64,000 bases of DNA from Sulfitobacter sp. DFL-14 (GTDB lineage Bacteria > Pseudomonadota > Alphaproteobacteria > Rhodobacterales > Rhodobacteraceae): assembly GCF_003335585.1 (NCBI RefSeq), contig NZ_QBFD01000024.1, positions 213,101 through 277,100 on the forward strand. The letters run 5' to 3'. The position numbers were made by a program, and so were the translations under genes. Of this stretch, positions 16,821-26,036 are shown piece by piece. The notes beneath the pieces are model-generated. The model did not search any database. It was not told the origin of the DNA and worked only from the letters and a program-made list of their open reading frames with translations. Numbering within the stretch: the stretch's first letter is position 1; every line of letters begins with the position of its first letter.

Positions 16821-18167
16821 TCAGAAGCGCAGGTCCACTTTCAGACCCGGCTCATTGTCACCCAATATGAGTTCCGCACCATGCAGCGCCGCCACGGCCG
16901 CCACGAGGCTCAGTCCCAACCCGTTTCCGGGCGTGTTGCGGCTGCGATCCAGACGATAAAGCCGGTCCAGCACCTTGTCGCGTTCCTTGACCGGAATGCC
17001 CGGTCCGGTGTCGGCCACCTGCAGCCAGACCCGGCCCGCCGCGTGCTGCGACAGGCGAATCGTGATTTGGCTGCCTACAGGCGTATGGCGCAGCGCGTTT
17101 TCGATCAGGTTCGAGACCATCTGCCCCAGCAAAGCCCTGTCCCCCCGCACCTTCGGCACATCAGCGGCAATCTCCAGGGTCAGGCGATGGCCGCTGTCGC
17201 CGGCACTGGGTTCATAGACCTCGACCAGGGTCTGGCAGACCTGCGCCAGATCAACGGGTGCGAAGCGCGATCTGGCCGATCCGGCCTCGACCTGCGCCAA
17301 TTGCAGCAGCGCCTGGAACACATGCCCCATATCCGCCACTTCGGCACGGGTGCGGGCAACCAGTTCGGCCTCTTCGCTGTCCGGGGGCACCTTGCCCTCC
17401 AGATCCTCCAGTTGCAGGGCAACCCGTTGTAACGGCGTCTTGAGGTCATGGGCGATGTCCGATGACACCTGTTTCAGCGCGGTGACAGACGCCTCCTGCG
17501 CAGTAGCCATCTGATTGAGCTTGCCACCGATCTGCGCAAGGTCGTCGGACCAGCGCGGCCCGACCACCACGCGCGCGCCCAGATCCCCCCCCGTCATCCG
17601 GTCCAGCGCGCGGCCCACCATCTCCACATGGCGCTTGGAGCGGCGTGCCAGCACCAGCCCGCCGGAAAGCGCGATCAGCGCCGTTGGCAGCAGGCTGATC
17701 AGCAGGATATTGAGGAAGACCCCGCCCAGCGCCTCGATCTCTGCCCGGCTGCGGGCGATGGTGATGATGCCGCCATGCAACCGGTCGGTCAGCGACAGGT
17801 AGGCGCCATCATATTGCGCGCGGTCCCGGTCCAGCGAGATGATGTGAAACCCCGCCTCGTCCCGCGCAATCGCCCCGTTGCCAAAGATCCGGCCCGACGG
17901 CGCGATATAGCTCAGCACCATGCGGTTGGGGTCGGCCTCGCGGCTTTCGGCCTCTACCAGTGCCGCCACGGCGCGGGCATTGGGGGCGGCGCGAAAGCCC
18001 GCAAGGTCCTGTCGCAGATCGGCACGCATCGCCTGCTCGAACGAGCGTTGGGTAAACCCGTAGCTGGCCGCGAGGCTCAGCAGGCTGACTGCGGTGAACA
18101 GCGCCACCAGCAGCAGCGCCAGCCGCAGCGGCATCGACCGCCAGAATTTCGCAAGCCGTGCCGTCAT
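16821..18167 (-). CDS. sensor histidine kinase
   Basis: A 448-residue membrane kinase. Helices at about residues 13-35 and 150-172 enclose a periplasmic sensor of about 115 residues. A HAMP linker follows (about 172-225), then a HisKA domain with SSDIAHDLKTPL (His240), and a HATPase domain with the N box (NLIENALRHTP), DTGPGIP and GLGLSLV. It phosphorylates the OmpR-type regulator whose gene overlaps it by ATGA. The shared, divergent promoter region with the DegP-like protease suggests an envelope-stress role. Confidence 0.9.
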   Translation of the reverse strand: MTARLAKFWRSMPLRLALLLVALFTAVSLLSLAASYGFTQRSFEQAMRADLRQDLAGFRAAPNARAVAALVEAESREADPNRMVLSYIAPSGRIFGNGAIARDEAGFHIISLDRDRAQYDGAYLSLTDRLHGGIITIARSRAEIEALGGVFLNILLISLLPTALIALSGGLVLARRSKRHVEMVGRALDRMTGGDLGARVVVGPRWSDDLAQIGGKLNQMATAQEASVTALKQVSSDIAHDLKTPLQRVALQLEDLEGKVPPDSEEAELVARTRAEVADMGHVFQALLQLAQVEAGSARSRFAPVDLAQVCQTLVEVYEPSAGDSGHRLTLEIAADVPKVRGDRALLGQMVSNLIENALRHTPVGSQITIRLSQHAAGRVWLQVADTGPGIPVKERDKVLDRLYRLDRSRNTPGNGLGLSLVAAVAALHGAELILGDNEPGLKVDLRF

Positions 18168-18835
18168 GCGGCAATCCGGTATCCCGCCCCGCGCACCGTC
18201 TGGATGATTTCCTTGTCAAAGGGCCGGTCCACCTTGGCGCGCAACCGGCTGATATGGGTTTCCACCACATTGGTGCCGGGGTCAAAGCCGATGTCCCAGA
18301 CCGCTTCCAGCAGCATGGTTCTGGTCTGAACCCGCCCCTTGCGCCGCAGCAGATGTTCCAGCAGGGCAAATTCGCGCGGCAACAGGTCAAGCACCTGCCC
18401 TGCCCGCGTGACCGTCCGGGTGATCAGGTTCATCTCCAGATCGCCCGATCGCAGCACCGTCTCGGCCTCCATCGCCTGGGGCCTGCGCGACAGCGCCGCC
18501 ACCCGTGCCGACAATTCGCCAAAGACAAAGGGTTTCGCCAGATAATCATCCGCCCCGGCGCGCAGCCCCTCGATCCGGTCGTCGACATCGCCCATCGCGG
18601 TCAGCAGCAAGACCGGCACCTTCGATCCGGCGCCGCGCAGGGTCTTGAGCAGGGTCAGCCCGTCGACCTGCGGCAGCATCCGGTCAAGGATCAGCACATC
18701 ATGCCCCCCCGCCGTCGCCGCAATCAGCCCTTCGCGCCCGTCCGCGACCAGATCGACAACATGACCTTCCTCGCGCAATCCCTTGGCGATGTAGCGCCCG
18801 GTTGTGGCGTCGTCTTCTATGACGAGCAGTTTCAT
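18164..18835 (-). CDS. OmpR-family response regulator
   Basis: A 223-residue regulator. The receiver domain has the acidic pocket EDD (residues 7-9), phospho-acceptor Asp51 (LILDRMLP), the Thr in LLTAMG and the Lys in LAKPF. A winged-helix DNA-binding domain follows (LLPREFALLEHLLR, VETHISRLRAKVD). The start at 18835 begins the receiver exactly and follows AGAGG; the longer open frame lacks support. It probably controls the adjacent protease and perhaps itself. Confidence 0.93.
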   Translation of the reverse strand: MKLLVIEDDATTGRYIAKGLREEGHVVDLVADGREGLIAATAGGHDVLILDRMLPQVDGLTLLKTLRGAGSKVPVLLLTAMGDVDDRIEGLRAGADDYLAKPFVFGELSARVAALSRRPQAMEAETVLRSGDLEMNLITRTVTRAGQVLDLLPREFALLEHLLRRKGRVQTRTMLLEAVWDIGFDPGTNVVETHISRLRAKVDRPFDKEIIQTVRGAGYRIAA

Positions 18836-18897
18836 CGTGACCTCTGTTCCTGATCTGCAGGTCTCCTGCATAGACAATATGGGGCCGCAGGCCGCGT

Positions 18898-18909
18898 TAC
18901 AAATTTGTA
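18898..18909. promoter_or_regulatory. palindrome TACAAATTTGTA between regulator and protease
   Basis: A perfect 12-base palindrome lies in the 146-base gap between the divergent response regulator and protease genes. ATATGGGG occurs twice around it (18877-18884 and 18945-18952). These are candidate binding sites for the OmpR-type regulator, which normally prefers direct repeats. Confidence 0.4.
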
Positions 18910-18981
18910 TAGGGCCGCCCACGATGCTGTAAGGACAGACGGTCATATGGGGTGGGCACAAGAAAATTCGAGGTAACCCCG

Positions 18982-20094
18982 ATGCACTCCATACTGAAAT
19001 CACCACGACAAAGCGCCGTCGCGGCATTGACCGCGGCCCTGCTGGCCACTTCCGCGCTGACCGTCGCACCTGCCGCGGCCTATGCGGTGCCCGTCGGCGG
19101 CTATGCCGATCTGGTGGAACAAGTCTCCCCCGCCGTGGTCTTTATCGAAGTCACCACCAAGGCACAGGACACTCCCGCCCCGATGCCGCGCAACATTCCC
19201 CCGCAGTTGCGCCGCTTTTTCGAGGACGGCATGCCCGGAATGCCCGGTCACCAAGGGCCGCTTCAGGGCGTGGGCTCGGGCTTCATCATCTCTTCCGATG
19301 GCCAGATCGTGACCAACCACCATGTGGTGGCAGGTGCCGACACCGTGACCGTCAAACTGGCCGATGACCGCAGCTTCGAGGCCAAGGTGGTCGGCAGCGA
19401 CCCGATGACGGACATCGCCCTGCTCAAGATCGAAGCGGATGTTGACCTGCCCTTTGTCAAATTCGGCGCCACCGATGGCCTGCGGGTGGGCGACGAGGTT
19501 GTCGCCGTCGGCAACCCCTTCGGCCTTGGCGGCACCGTGACCTCCGGCATCATCTCTGCCCTGTCGCGTGACATTCGCTCAGGCCCCTTTGACGACTTCA
19601 TCCAGACCGATGCTTCGATCAACAAGGGCAACTCCGGCGGACCGCTGTTCAACAATGCCGGTGACGTGATCGGCGTCAACACCGCCATCCTGTCTCCGGA
19701 CGGCGGCTCCGTCGGCATCGGCTTTGCCGTGCCTGCCGACCTGGTGCAGACGGTTGTGGCCGATCTGTCCGACGACGGCAGCGTCTCGCGTGGCTGGCTG
19801 GGCGTGAACATCCGCCCGATGACCGAAGAGGTCGCCAATGTCCTGGGCTACAATTCGCCCAAGGGCGCCGTGATCGAAGCGGTGAGCGAGGACAGCCCTG
19901 CCGCCAAGGCCGGTCTGAAGCGCGGCGACATCATCATGTCCTTTGGCAAGACAGATGTGACCGACCTGCGCGACCTGACCCGTGCGGTAGCCACCACCGA
20001 GCCTGAACAAAGCACACAGATGAAAGTGCTGCGCAAGGGCGAGGAGCTGACCCTCGACGTAACCGTGGGCAAGCTGGATCCCAAGCCGGCCTGA
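18982..20094 (+). CDS. periplasmic serine protease, DegP/HtrA family, one PDZ domain
   Basis: A 370-residue trypsin-like protease with a signal peptide (about residues 1-35, ending near AYA). The catalytic triad is His114 (TNHHVV), Asp144 (MTDIALLK) and Ser218 (GNSGGPL). Only one PDZ domain follows (about residues 275-365, GWLGVNIRP to GDIIMSFG), whereas DegP and DegQ have two. The length fits the DegS-like or short-HtrA type, but there is no membrane anchor beyond the cleavable signal. The start at 18982 follows GAGG. It is divergent from the two-component system, a typical envelope quality-control arrangement. Confidence 0.92.
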   Translation: MHSILKSPRQSAVAALTAALLATSALTVAPAAAYAVPVGGYADLVEQVSPAVVFIEVTTKAQDTPAPMPRNIPPQLRRFFEDGMPGMPGHQGPLQGVGSGFIISSDGQIVTNHHVVAGADTVTVKLADDRSFEAKVVGSDPMTDIALLKIEADVDLPFVKFGATDGLRVGDEVVAVGNPFGLGGTVTSGIISALSRDIRSGPFDDFIQTDASINKGNSGGPLFNNAGDVIGVNTAILSPDGGSVGIGFAVPADLVQTVVADLSDDGSVSRGWLGVNIRPMTEEVANVLGYNSPKGAVIEAVSEDSPAAKAGLKRGDIIMSFGKTDVTDLRDLTRAVATTEPEQSTQMKVLRKGEELTLDVTVGKLDPKPA

Positions 20095-20105
20095 CCCATG
20101 CGTGA

Positions 20106-20142
20106 CCCCGGCGGCGCATCCCCCGTTGCCGCCGGGGCTTTT
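20106..20142 (+). terminator. rho-independent terminator after the DegP-like gene
   Basis: A perfect 10-bp stem, CCCCGGCGGC (20106-20115) with GCCGCCGGGG (20128-20137), is followed by CTTTTC. It lies 11 bases after the protease stop and faces the convergent MarR gene. Confidence 0.85.
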
Positions 20143-20162
20143 CAACTCCGGCCCGGCTGCCG

Positions 20163-20624
20163 CTACAATTTGGCGATGCGCACCAGCGCCTGCCGCAACA
20201 GCCGGGCCTCTTCCTGCGAAAAATCCGCCATCAAAGCCCGGTCGAACTGTTTCCCCTGCGCGGCCAGATCGGCATAGGCCTGCCTGCCCTGCGATGTCAG
20301 CGCCAGAGTTTCATGGCGCCTGTCATCCTCCCAGGGGCTGCGCGTCAGGAATCGTTTGGCCTGCAGGGCCGCAACCGCGCGGCTGACCTTGGTCTTGTGC
20401 ATCCGCGCCCGGTCGCAGATCTCCTTGGCCGTCATCGCCCCGTAGCGCCCCAGGTGGAACAGCACCCGCCATTCGGTGCGCAACATCCCGTATTTGCCCT
20501 TGTAATACCGCTGAAAACTCGCGCTGGATTCCTCCGCCGCCATGTTCAGCAGATAGGGCAGAAACCCCCGCAGATCGAAATCATCCACCGTCTCCCCCGG
20601 CGGTGCCTCGTCTTTTTTCGGCAT
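20163..20624 (-). CDS. MarR family transcriptional regulator of the homogentisate operon
   Basis: A 153-residue winged-helix regulator (helix-turn-helix about residues 60-85: MTAKEICDRARMHKTKVSRAV; wing with DDRRHETLALT). The start at 20624 was chosen because the open frame further upstream runs into hmgA. It is divergent from hmgA across a 73-base gap with a clear inverted repeat. It probably represses the hmgA-fahA operon and itself until a pathway acid binds. The ligand is an inference. Confidence 0.88.
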   Translation of the reverse strand: MPKKDEAPPGETVDDFDLRGFLPYLLNMAAEESSASFQRYYKGKYGMLRTEWRVLFHLGRYGAMTAKEICDRARMHKTKVSRAVAALQAKRFLTRSPWEDDRRHETLALTSQGRQAYADLAAQGKQFDRALMADFSQEEARLLRQALVRIAKL

Positions 20625-20643
20625 TTTGCAATTTATCCCGTTG

Positions 20644-20666
20644 TTAGTTACAAAACCAACTAATAT
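20644..20666. promoter_or_regulatory. MarR operator candidate upstream of hmgA
   Basis: TTAGTT (20644-20649) and AACTAA (20658-20663) form a perfect inverted repeat with an 8-base spacer, between the divergent MarR gene and hmgA. It overlaps TAATAT (20661-20666), a possible -10 element. The same 23-base pattern recurs at 29599-29621. Confidence 0.65.
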
Positions 20667-20697
20667 GTGATCTTCACGTTTTGCGAAAGGACCTGCC

Positions 20698-22059
20698 ATG
20701 AATAAGGACGTCGCCCCCCACGCGCTGAAAAGCGCTGCAACGCCTGTCGGCACCCACGAGGGATATATGCCCGGCTTCGGCAACGACTTCGAGACGGAGG
20801 CCCTGCCCGGCGCCCTGCCCCAGGGAATGAACTCGCCCCAGAAGGTGAACTACGGCCTCTACGGCGAACAGCTTTCCGGCACCGCCTTTACCGCGCCCAG
20901 CCACCAGAACGAACGCACCTGGTGCTACCGCATCCGGCCATCTGTCAAGCACACACACCGCTTTGAAAAGATCGACCTGCCCTATTGGAAATCCGCACCA
21001 CATGTGGACCCGGACGTGGTCAGCCTGGGCCAGTACCGCTGGGATCCCGTCCCCCATTCCGAAGCCAGGCTGACCTGGCTCACCGGCATGCGCACCATGA
21101 CCACGGCGGGTGACGTCAATACGCAGGTCGGCATGGCCAGCCACATTTACCTCGTCACCGACAGCATGGTGGACGCCTATTTCTACTCCGCCGATTCCGA
21201 GCTGCTGGTGGTCCCGCAGGAGGGCCGCCTGCGCTTTGCCACCGAACTGGGCGTGATCGACATTGAACCGCAGGAAATCGCGATCATCCCGCGTGGCCTG
21301 GTCTACCGGGTCGAAGTGCTCGAAGGGCCCTGCCGCGGCTTTGTCTGCGAGAACTACGGACAGAAGTTCGACCTGCCCGGCCGCGGCCCGATCGGGGCCA
21401 ACTGCATGGCCAACCGCCGCGATTTCAAGACGCCCATCGCCGCCTTTGAGGACCGCGACGCGCCCTCCACCGTCACGGTGAAATGGGCGGGCCAGTTCCA
21501 CGAGACGAATATCGGCCATTCCCCGCTCGACGTCGTCGCCTGGCATGGCAACTATGCCCCCTGCAAATATGATCTGCGCACCTATTGCCCGGTCGGCGCG
21601 ATCCTGTTCGATCATCCGGATCCGTCAATCTTTACCGTGCTCACCGCACCCTCTGGTGTCGAAGGCACCGCGAACATCGACTTCGTCCTGTTCCGCGACC
21701 GCTGGATGGTGGCCGAGGATACCTTCCGCCCGCCGTGGTATCACAAGAACGTCATGTCCGAACTGATGGGCAATATCTTTGGCATCTATGACGCCAAGCC
21801 CAAGGGCTTCGTCCCCGGCGGCATGTCGCTGCACAACATGATGCTGCCCCACGGCCCGGACAAGAACGCCTTTGAAGGCGCGTCGAACGCCGAGCTTGAA
21901 GCGGAGAAACTGGAGAACACCATGTCCTTCATGTTCGAAACCCGCTTCCCGCAGCACCTGACCGCCTTCGCCGCGAAAGAGGCACCGCTGCAGGACGATT
22001 ACATCGACTGCTGGACCGACCTCGAAAAGAAATTCGACGGCACCCCCGGCAAGAAATGA
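20698..22059 (+). CDS. hmgA: homogentisate 1,2-dioxygenase
   Basis: A 453-residue ring-cleaving dioxygenase that converts homogentisate to maleylacetoacetate in tyrosine and phenylacetate catabolism. The Fe(II) ligands match the family spacing: His349 and Glu355 (WYHKNVMSE) and His385 (MLPHGPD). Typical segments [19 protein letters not shown] and [20 protein letters not shown] begin the protein. It is the first gene of an operon with fahA and three further genes. Maleylacetoacetate isomerase and 4-hydroxyphenylpyruvate dioxygenase are not in the window. Confidence 0.97.
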   Translation: MNKDVAPHALKSAATPVGTHEGYMPGFGNDFETEALPGALPQGMNSPQKVNYGLYGEQLSGTAFTAPSHQNERTWCYRIRPSVKHTHRFEKIDLPYWKSAPHVDPDVVSLGQYRWDPVPHSEARLTWLTGMRTMTTAGDVNTQVGMASHIYLVTDSMVDAYFYSADSELLVVPQEGRLRFATELGVIDIEPQEIAIIPRGLVYRVEVLEGPCRGFVCENYGQKFDLPGRGPIGANCMANRRDFKTPIAAFEDRDAPSTVTVKWAGQFHETNIGHSPLDVVAWHGNYAPCKYDLRTYCPVGAILFDHPDPSIFTVLTAPSGVEGTANIDFVLFRDRWMVAEDTFRPPWYHKNVMSELMGNIFGIYDAKPKGFVPGGMSLHNMMLPHGPDKNAFEGASNAELEAEKLENTMSFMFETRFPQHLTAFAAKEAPLQDDYIDCWTDLEKKFDGTPGKK

Positions 22060-22117
22060 TGCCGCCTGCCGGTTTCGCCCTAAGTGAAACCGGCAGCTAT
22101 CAGCACAAGGAATACCC

Positions 22118-23371
22118 ATGACCCTCATCCAATCCTGGGTGGAAAGCGCCAACAGCGCCGACACCGACTTCCCGCTCAACAACCTGCCCTACGGCGTGTT
22201 CGAGACAAACACGCTTGAACCGCGCTGCGGCGTGGCCATCGGCAACATGATCCTCGACATGGCCGCAATGGAAGAGAACGGGCTGATCGACCTGGCCGAA
22301 GAGCCGGTGTTCGACGTGCCCTACTGGAATGACGTGATGGAACTGGGGCCCGAAGGCTGGGCCGCCCTGCGCAACCGGCTGACCGACCTGCTGGCGGCCG
22401 ATGCCCCGGACCAGGCGCAGGTCGCGCCACACCTCGTGCCGATGGCAGAGGCGCGGATGCACATGCCACTGGTGGTCACCGAATTCACCGATTTCTATGC
22501 GGGCAAGCATCACGCCACCAACATCGGAACCATGTTCCGCGGCGCTGAAAACGCGCTGCCGCCGAACTGGTTGCACATCCCCATCGGCTACAACGGACGC
22601 GCCTCCACCGTGGTTGTCTCCGGCACGCCCATCATCCGCCCCAATGGCCAGACCAAGGCGCCGGACGCCGATATGCCCTCCTTCGGACCCAGCAAACGGC
22701 TGGACATCGAGCTGGAGATGGGCGCCATCGTCGGCACCTCGTCCGAGATGGGCCACCCGATCAGCGTGGCGCAGGCCGATGACATGATCTTTGGCTACGT
22801 CCTGCTGAACGACTGGTCGGCGCGCGACATCCAGCCCTGGGAATACCAGCCGCTCGGCCCGTTCCAGGCCAAGGCATTTGCCACTTCGATCTCCCCCTGG
22901 ATCGTGACGAAAGCTGCGCTGGAGCCGTTCCGCACCTCCACACCCGAACGCGAAAAGGACCTGCTGCCCTACCTGCGCGAACCCGGCCCCATGCTCTATG
23001 ACATCGAGCTGCAGGTGACGATGGCCCCCGAAGGCAAGGCGCCGACCACCATCGCGCGCACCAACTACAACCAGATGTACTATTCCGCCGCACAGCAGCT
23101 GACCCATCACGCCTCTTCCGGCTGCGCGATGAACGCGGGCGACCTGCTGGGTTCGGGCACGATCTCCGGCCCCGAAAAGGACGAGCGCGGCTCGCTGATC
23201 GAACTCAGCTGGGGCGGCAAGGAAACCATCACGCTGGACAGCGGCGACACCCGCACCTTCATCGAGGACGGCGATACATTGACCCTCAAAGGCGCCGCGC
23301 AGGGCGACGGATACCGCATCGGCTTCGGCGACTGCGTGGGCACGATCAAACCGGCAATCAAGTTCCCCTGA
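22118..23371 (+). CDS. fahA: fumarylacetoacetase
   Basis: A 417-residue hydrolase that splits fumarylacetoacetate to fumarate and acetoacetate. It shows the metal and catalytic segments FTDFYAGKHHATNIG, RLDIELEMG, LNDWSARDIQPWEY and the C-terminal LLGSGTISGP. It follows hmgA by 58 bases with an AAGGAA ribosome site. The acetoacetate product could be activated by the acetoacetyl-CoA synthetase encoded at 51.2-53.2 kb. Confidence 0.97.
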   Translation: MTLIQSWVESANSADTDFPLNNLPYGVFETNTLEPRCGVAIGNMILDMAAMEENGLIDLAEEPVFDVPYWNDVMELGPEGWAALRNRLTDLLAADAPDQAQVAPHLVPMAEARMHMPLVVTEFTDFYAGKHHATNIGTMFRGAENALPPNWLHIPIGYNGRASTVVVSGTPIIRPNGQTKAPDADMPSFGPSKRLDIELEMGAIVGTSSEMGHPISVAQADDMIFGYVLLNDWSARDIQPWEYQPLGPFQAKAFATSISPWIVTKAALEPFRTSTPEREKDLLPYLREPGPMLYDIELQVTMAPEGKAPTTIARTNYNQMYYSAAQQLTHHASSGCAMNAGDLLGSGTISGPEKDERGSLIELSWGGKETITLDSGDTRTFIEDGDTLTLKGAAQGDGYRIGFGDCVGTIKPAIKFP

Positions 23372-23438
23372 ACTTCATTGTTCCAAAAAATACACAAATG
23401 TGACGCGACCACGCGCGCCACAGCAGAAAGGACAAGAC

Positions 23439-24389
23439 ATGGCCAAAGCATTCGCCTCCCAGGGTGACATGACCGAAAAGAAAATCACCTTCGACGAGGT
23501 CGGCCGCGGCCTCTGGGCCTTTACCGCCGAAGGGGACCCCAACTCCGGCGTCATCATCGGTGATGACAGTGTCATGATCGTCGAGGCGCAGGCGACCCCG
23601 CGCCTGGCGGGCAAGGTCATCGAGAAGGTCCGCGAAGTCACCGACAAGCCGATCAGCCATGTGGTGATGACCCACTATCACGCGGTCCGCGTGCTGGGTG
23701 CCTCCGCCTATGGTGCCAATCAGGTCATCATGTCCGACGTGGCCCGCGCCATGGTCGTGGAACGCGGCCAAGAGGACTGGGACAGCGAATTCCAGCGTTT
23801 CCCCCGTCTGTTCGAAGGACACGAAAGCATCCCCGGCCTGACCTGGCCCACCACCACATTCTCCGACAGCATGACCGTCTATCTCGGCAACCGCCGGGTC
23901 GACATCAGGCAGATCGGCCGCGCGCATACCGCAGGCGACGCAGTGATCCACGTCCCGGACGAGAACGTGATGTTCACCGGCGACATCGTCGAGGACCACT
24001 CGGCCTGCTATTGCGGTGACGGGCATTTCAACGACTGGGGCGGCACGCTGGACAATATCCTGGCCTATGACGTGGACGCCATCGCACCGGGTCGCGGCGG
24101 CGCGCTGATGGGCAAGGATGCGGTCAAGGGTGCCATTGCCAGCACCCGCGACTTCGTGAATTCCACCTATGCCCCCGCCGCCCGCGTCGCGGCCCGCGGC
24201 GGCAGCCTCAAGGAAGCATGGGACGCGGTGCGCGAAGCCTGCGACCCCAAGTTCTCGGACTATGCGATCTACGAACATTGCCTGCCCTTCAACGTGGCCC
24301 GCGCCTATGACGAGGCGCGCGGCATCGACACGCCCCGCATCTGGACCGCCGAACGGGACATCGAAATGTGGAACGCGCTGCAGGCGTAA
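23439..24389 (+). CDS. MBL-fold metallo-hydrolase with altered metal motif
   Basis: A 316-residue metallo-beta-lactamase-fold protein in the homogentisate operon. The usual H-x-H-x-D-H motif reads H-Y-H-A-V-R (residues 79-84), so the Asp and last His that hold the second metal are missing. Later ligands look present (GRAHTAGDAVIH, FTGDIVEDH). The start at 23439 follows AGAAAGGA and gives a proper N-terminus. It could be a one-metal hydrolase or a lactone/thioester-binding protein. Its place in the operon suggests a role in handling a homogentisate-derived or related ring compound. The exact reaction is unknown. Confidence 0.85.
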   Translation: MAKAFASQGDMTEKKITFDEVGRGLWAFTAEGDPNSGVIIGDDSVMIVEAQATPRLAGKVIEKVREVTDKPISHVVMTHYHAVRVLGASAYGANQVIMSDVARAMVVERGQEDWDSEFQRFPRLFEGHESIPGLTWPTTTFSDSMTVYLGNRRVDIRQIGRAHTAGDAVIHVPDENVMFTGDIVEDHSACYCGDGHFNDWGGTLDNILAYDVDAIAPGRGGALMGKDAVKGAIASTRDFVNSTYAPAARVAARGGSLKEAWDAVREACDPKFSDYAIYEHCLPFNVARAYDEARGIDTPRIWTAERDIEMWNALQA

Positions 24390-24413
24390 TCCTGCAGCCC
24401 AGGGAGGATCGAT

Positions 24414-26036
24414 ATGGTTGCCGTAAGATACCAGACTGCTTTCAAGCTCTATCCCTACCACCAGGTCCCCGCGCAATCGCAGGCCCCGATGCGGCACCCG
24501 GTGGTCATGGTCGGGGGCGGGCCCATCGGCCTTACCCTGGCGCTTGACCTCGGGCTCAAGGGCACCCCAGTACTGGTGTTGGACGACCACGAGGGCGCTG
24601 GCCTTGGGTCCAAGGCGATCTGCTTTGCCAAGCGCACGCTGGACATCGCGCATCGTCTGGGTGCGGCGCAGCCGATGGTGGACAAGGGCGTGGTCTGGAA
24701 CGTGGGCCGGGTGTTTCACGCAGACCGTGAGGTTTACGAATTCAACCTTCTTCCCGAAGACGGCCATCGCTACCCCGCCTTCATCAATCTGCAGCAGCCC
24801 TATTTCGAACGCGACCTTGTGGAAGCCATCGAAAAAGCCCGGACCAATGGCGCCCCGATCGAGATACGGGGCGCCAACCAGGTCACCGCGATCACGCCGC
24901 AGGACGGGTTTACCACGCTGGAGGTCGACACCCCCGATGGCCCCTACCGGATCGAGGCCGACTACCTGATTGCCTGCGACGGCGCGCGTTCTCCCCTGCG
25001 GGAGATGATGGGGCTGACCTTCGATGGCCGCGTGTTCGAGGACAACTTCCTGATCGCCGATGTGCACATGAAGGCCGACTTCCCCACCGAACGCTGGTTC
25101 TGGTTCGATCCGCCGTTCGAGGGTGCCGGCCAGTCCGCCCTGCTGCACAAGCAGCCCGACGACATCTGGCGCATCGACTTTCAGCTGGGCTGGGACATCG
25201 ACCGCAAGGCGGAACTGGACCCGGAGCGCATCCGCGCCCGCGTTGACGCGATGCTGTCCAGCCAGACCGGCACCGTACCGGACTACGAGCTGGAATGGAC
25301 CTCCATCTACACGTTCCAATGCCGTCGCATGAAGTCTTTCCGCCATGGCAATGTGATCTTTGCGGGCGACAGCGCGCACCAGGTTTCGCCCTTCGGTGCG
25401 CGCGGGGCCAATTCCGGTGTGCAGGATGCGGACAACCTGGGCTGGAAACTTGATCTTGTGCTGAAAGGGCTGGCCGATGACAGCCTGCTCGACAGCTATG
25501 CCACCGAACGTGAATTCGGCGCCGATGAGAACATCCTGAATTCGACCCGTGCCACCGACTTTCTGACGCCCAAGACCCAGACCAGCCGGCTCTTCCGTGA
25601 CGCGGTACTGACCCTGGCAGAGCGGCATACCTTTGCCCGGCCTTTGGTAAATTCCGGACGCCTGTCGGTGCCATGCACCTATGACGGCTTTCCGCATTTC
25701 GGCCTCGATGCGCTGAATGGCCCTGCCGTCACCCGCCCCGGCGCGGCCTGCGTCGATGCGCCGGTCAAAGACGGCTTCCTGCTCGACGACCTCGGCGGCA
25801 CCTTCACCATCCTCGCCCTGGGCTGCGCCGCAGAGGTGGTGAGCGCGCAGGGCATTGACGCGGCTGTGATGGAAATCACCAATCCCTCCGACGCGCTGAC
25901 CCGCCGCTACCTTGGTGACGCGAAACAGGCCGTTTATCTCATCCGTCCCGATCAGCATGTCGTGGCCCGATGGCCCGGTTTCGACGCGGATGCCATCGCC
26001 AGCGCCATCGCCCGCGCCATCGGAAAGGACAGCTGA
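24414..26036 (+). CDS. FAD-dependent aromatic monooxygenase (MhpA/PheA-like)
   Basis: A 540-residue class A flavoprotein hydroxylase. It has the N-terminal FAD motif (VVMVGGGPIGLTLAL), the DG motif in YLIACDGARSPLREMMG and the FAD ribityl motif VIFAGDSAHQVSPFGARG. A C-terminal thioredoxin-like domain of about 130 residues ends it, as in 3-(3-hydroxyphenyl)propionate and phenol hydroxylases. The likely role is NAD(P)H-driven hydroxylation of a phenolic acid feeding homogentisate cleavage, for example 3-hydroxyphenylacetate 6-hydroxylation. The substrate is inferred only from the operon. GGAGG precedes the ATG. Confidence 0.87.
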   Translation: MVAVRYQTAFKLYPYHQVPAQSQAPMRHPVVMVGGGPIGLTLALDLGLKGTPVLVLDDHEGAGLGSKAICFAKRTLDIAHRLGAAQPMVDKGVVWNVGRVFHADREVYEFNLLPEDGHRYPAFINLQQPYFERDLVEAIEKARTNGAPIEIRGANQVTAITPQDGFTTLEVDTPDGPYRIEADYLIACDGARSPLREMMGLTFDGRVFEDNFLIADVHMKADFPTERWFWFDPPFEGAGQSALLHKQPDDIWRIDFQLGWDIDRKAELDPERIRARVDAMLSSQTGTVPDYELEWTSIYTFQCRRMKSFRHGNVIFAGDSAHQVSPFGARGANSGVQDADNLGWKLDLVLKGLADDSLLDSYATEREFGADENILNSTRATDFLTPKTQTSRLFRDAVLTLAERHTFARPLVNSGRLSVPCTYDGFPHFGLDALNGPAVTRPGAACVDAPVKDGFLLDDLGGTFTILALGCAAEVVSAQGIDAAVMEITNPSDALTRRYLGDAKQAVYLIRPDQHVVARWPGFDADAIASAIARAIGKDS

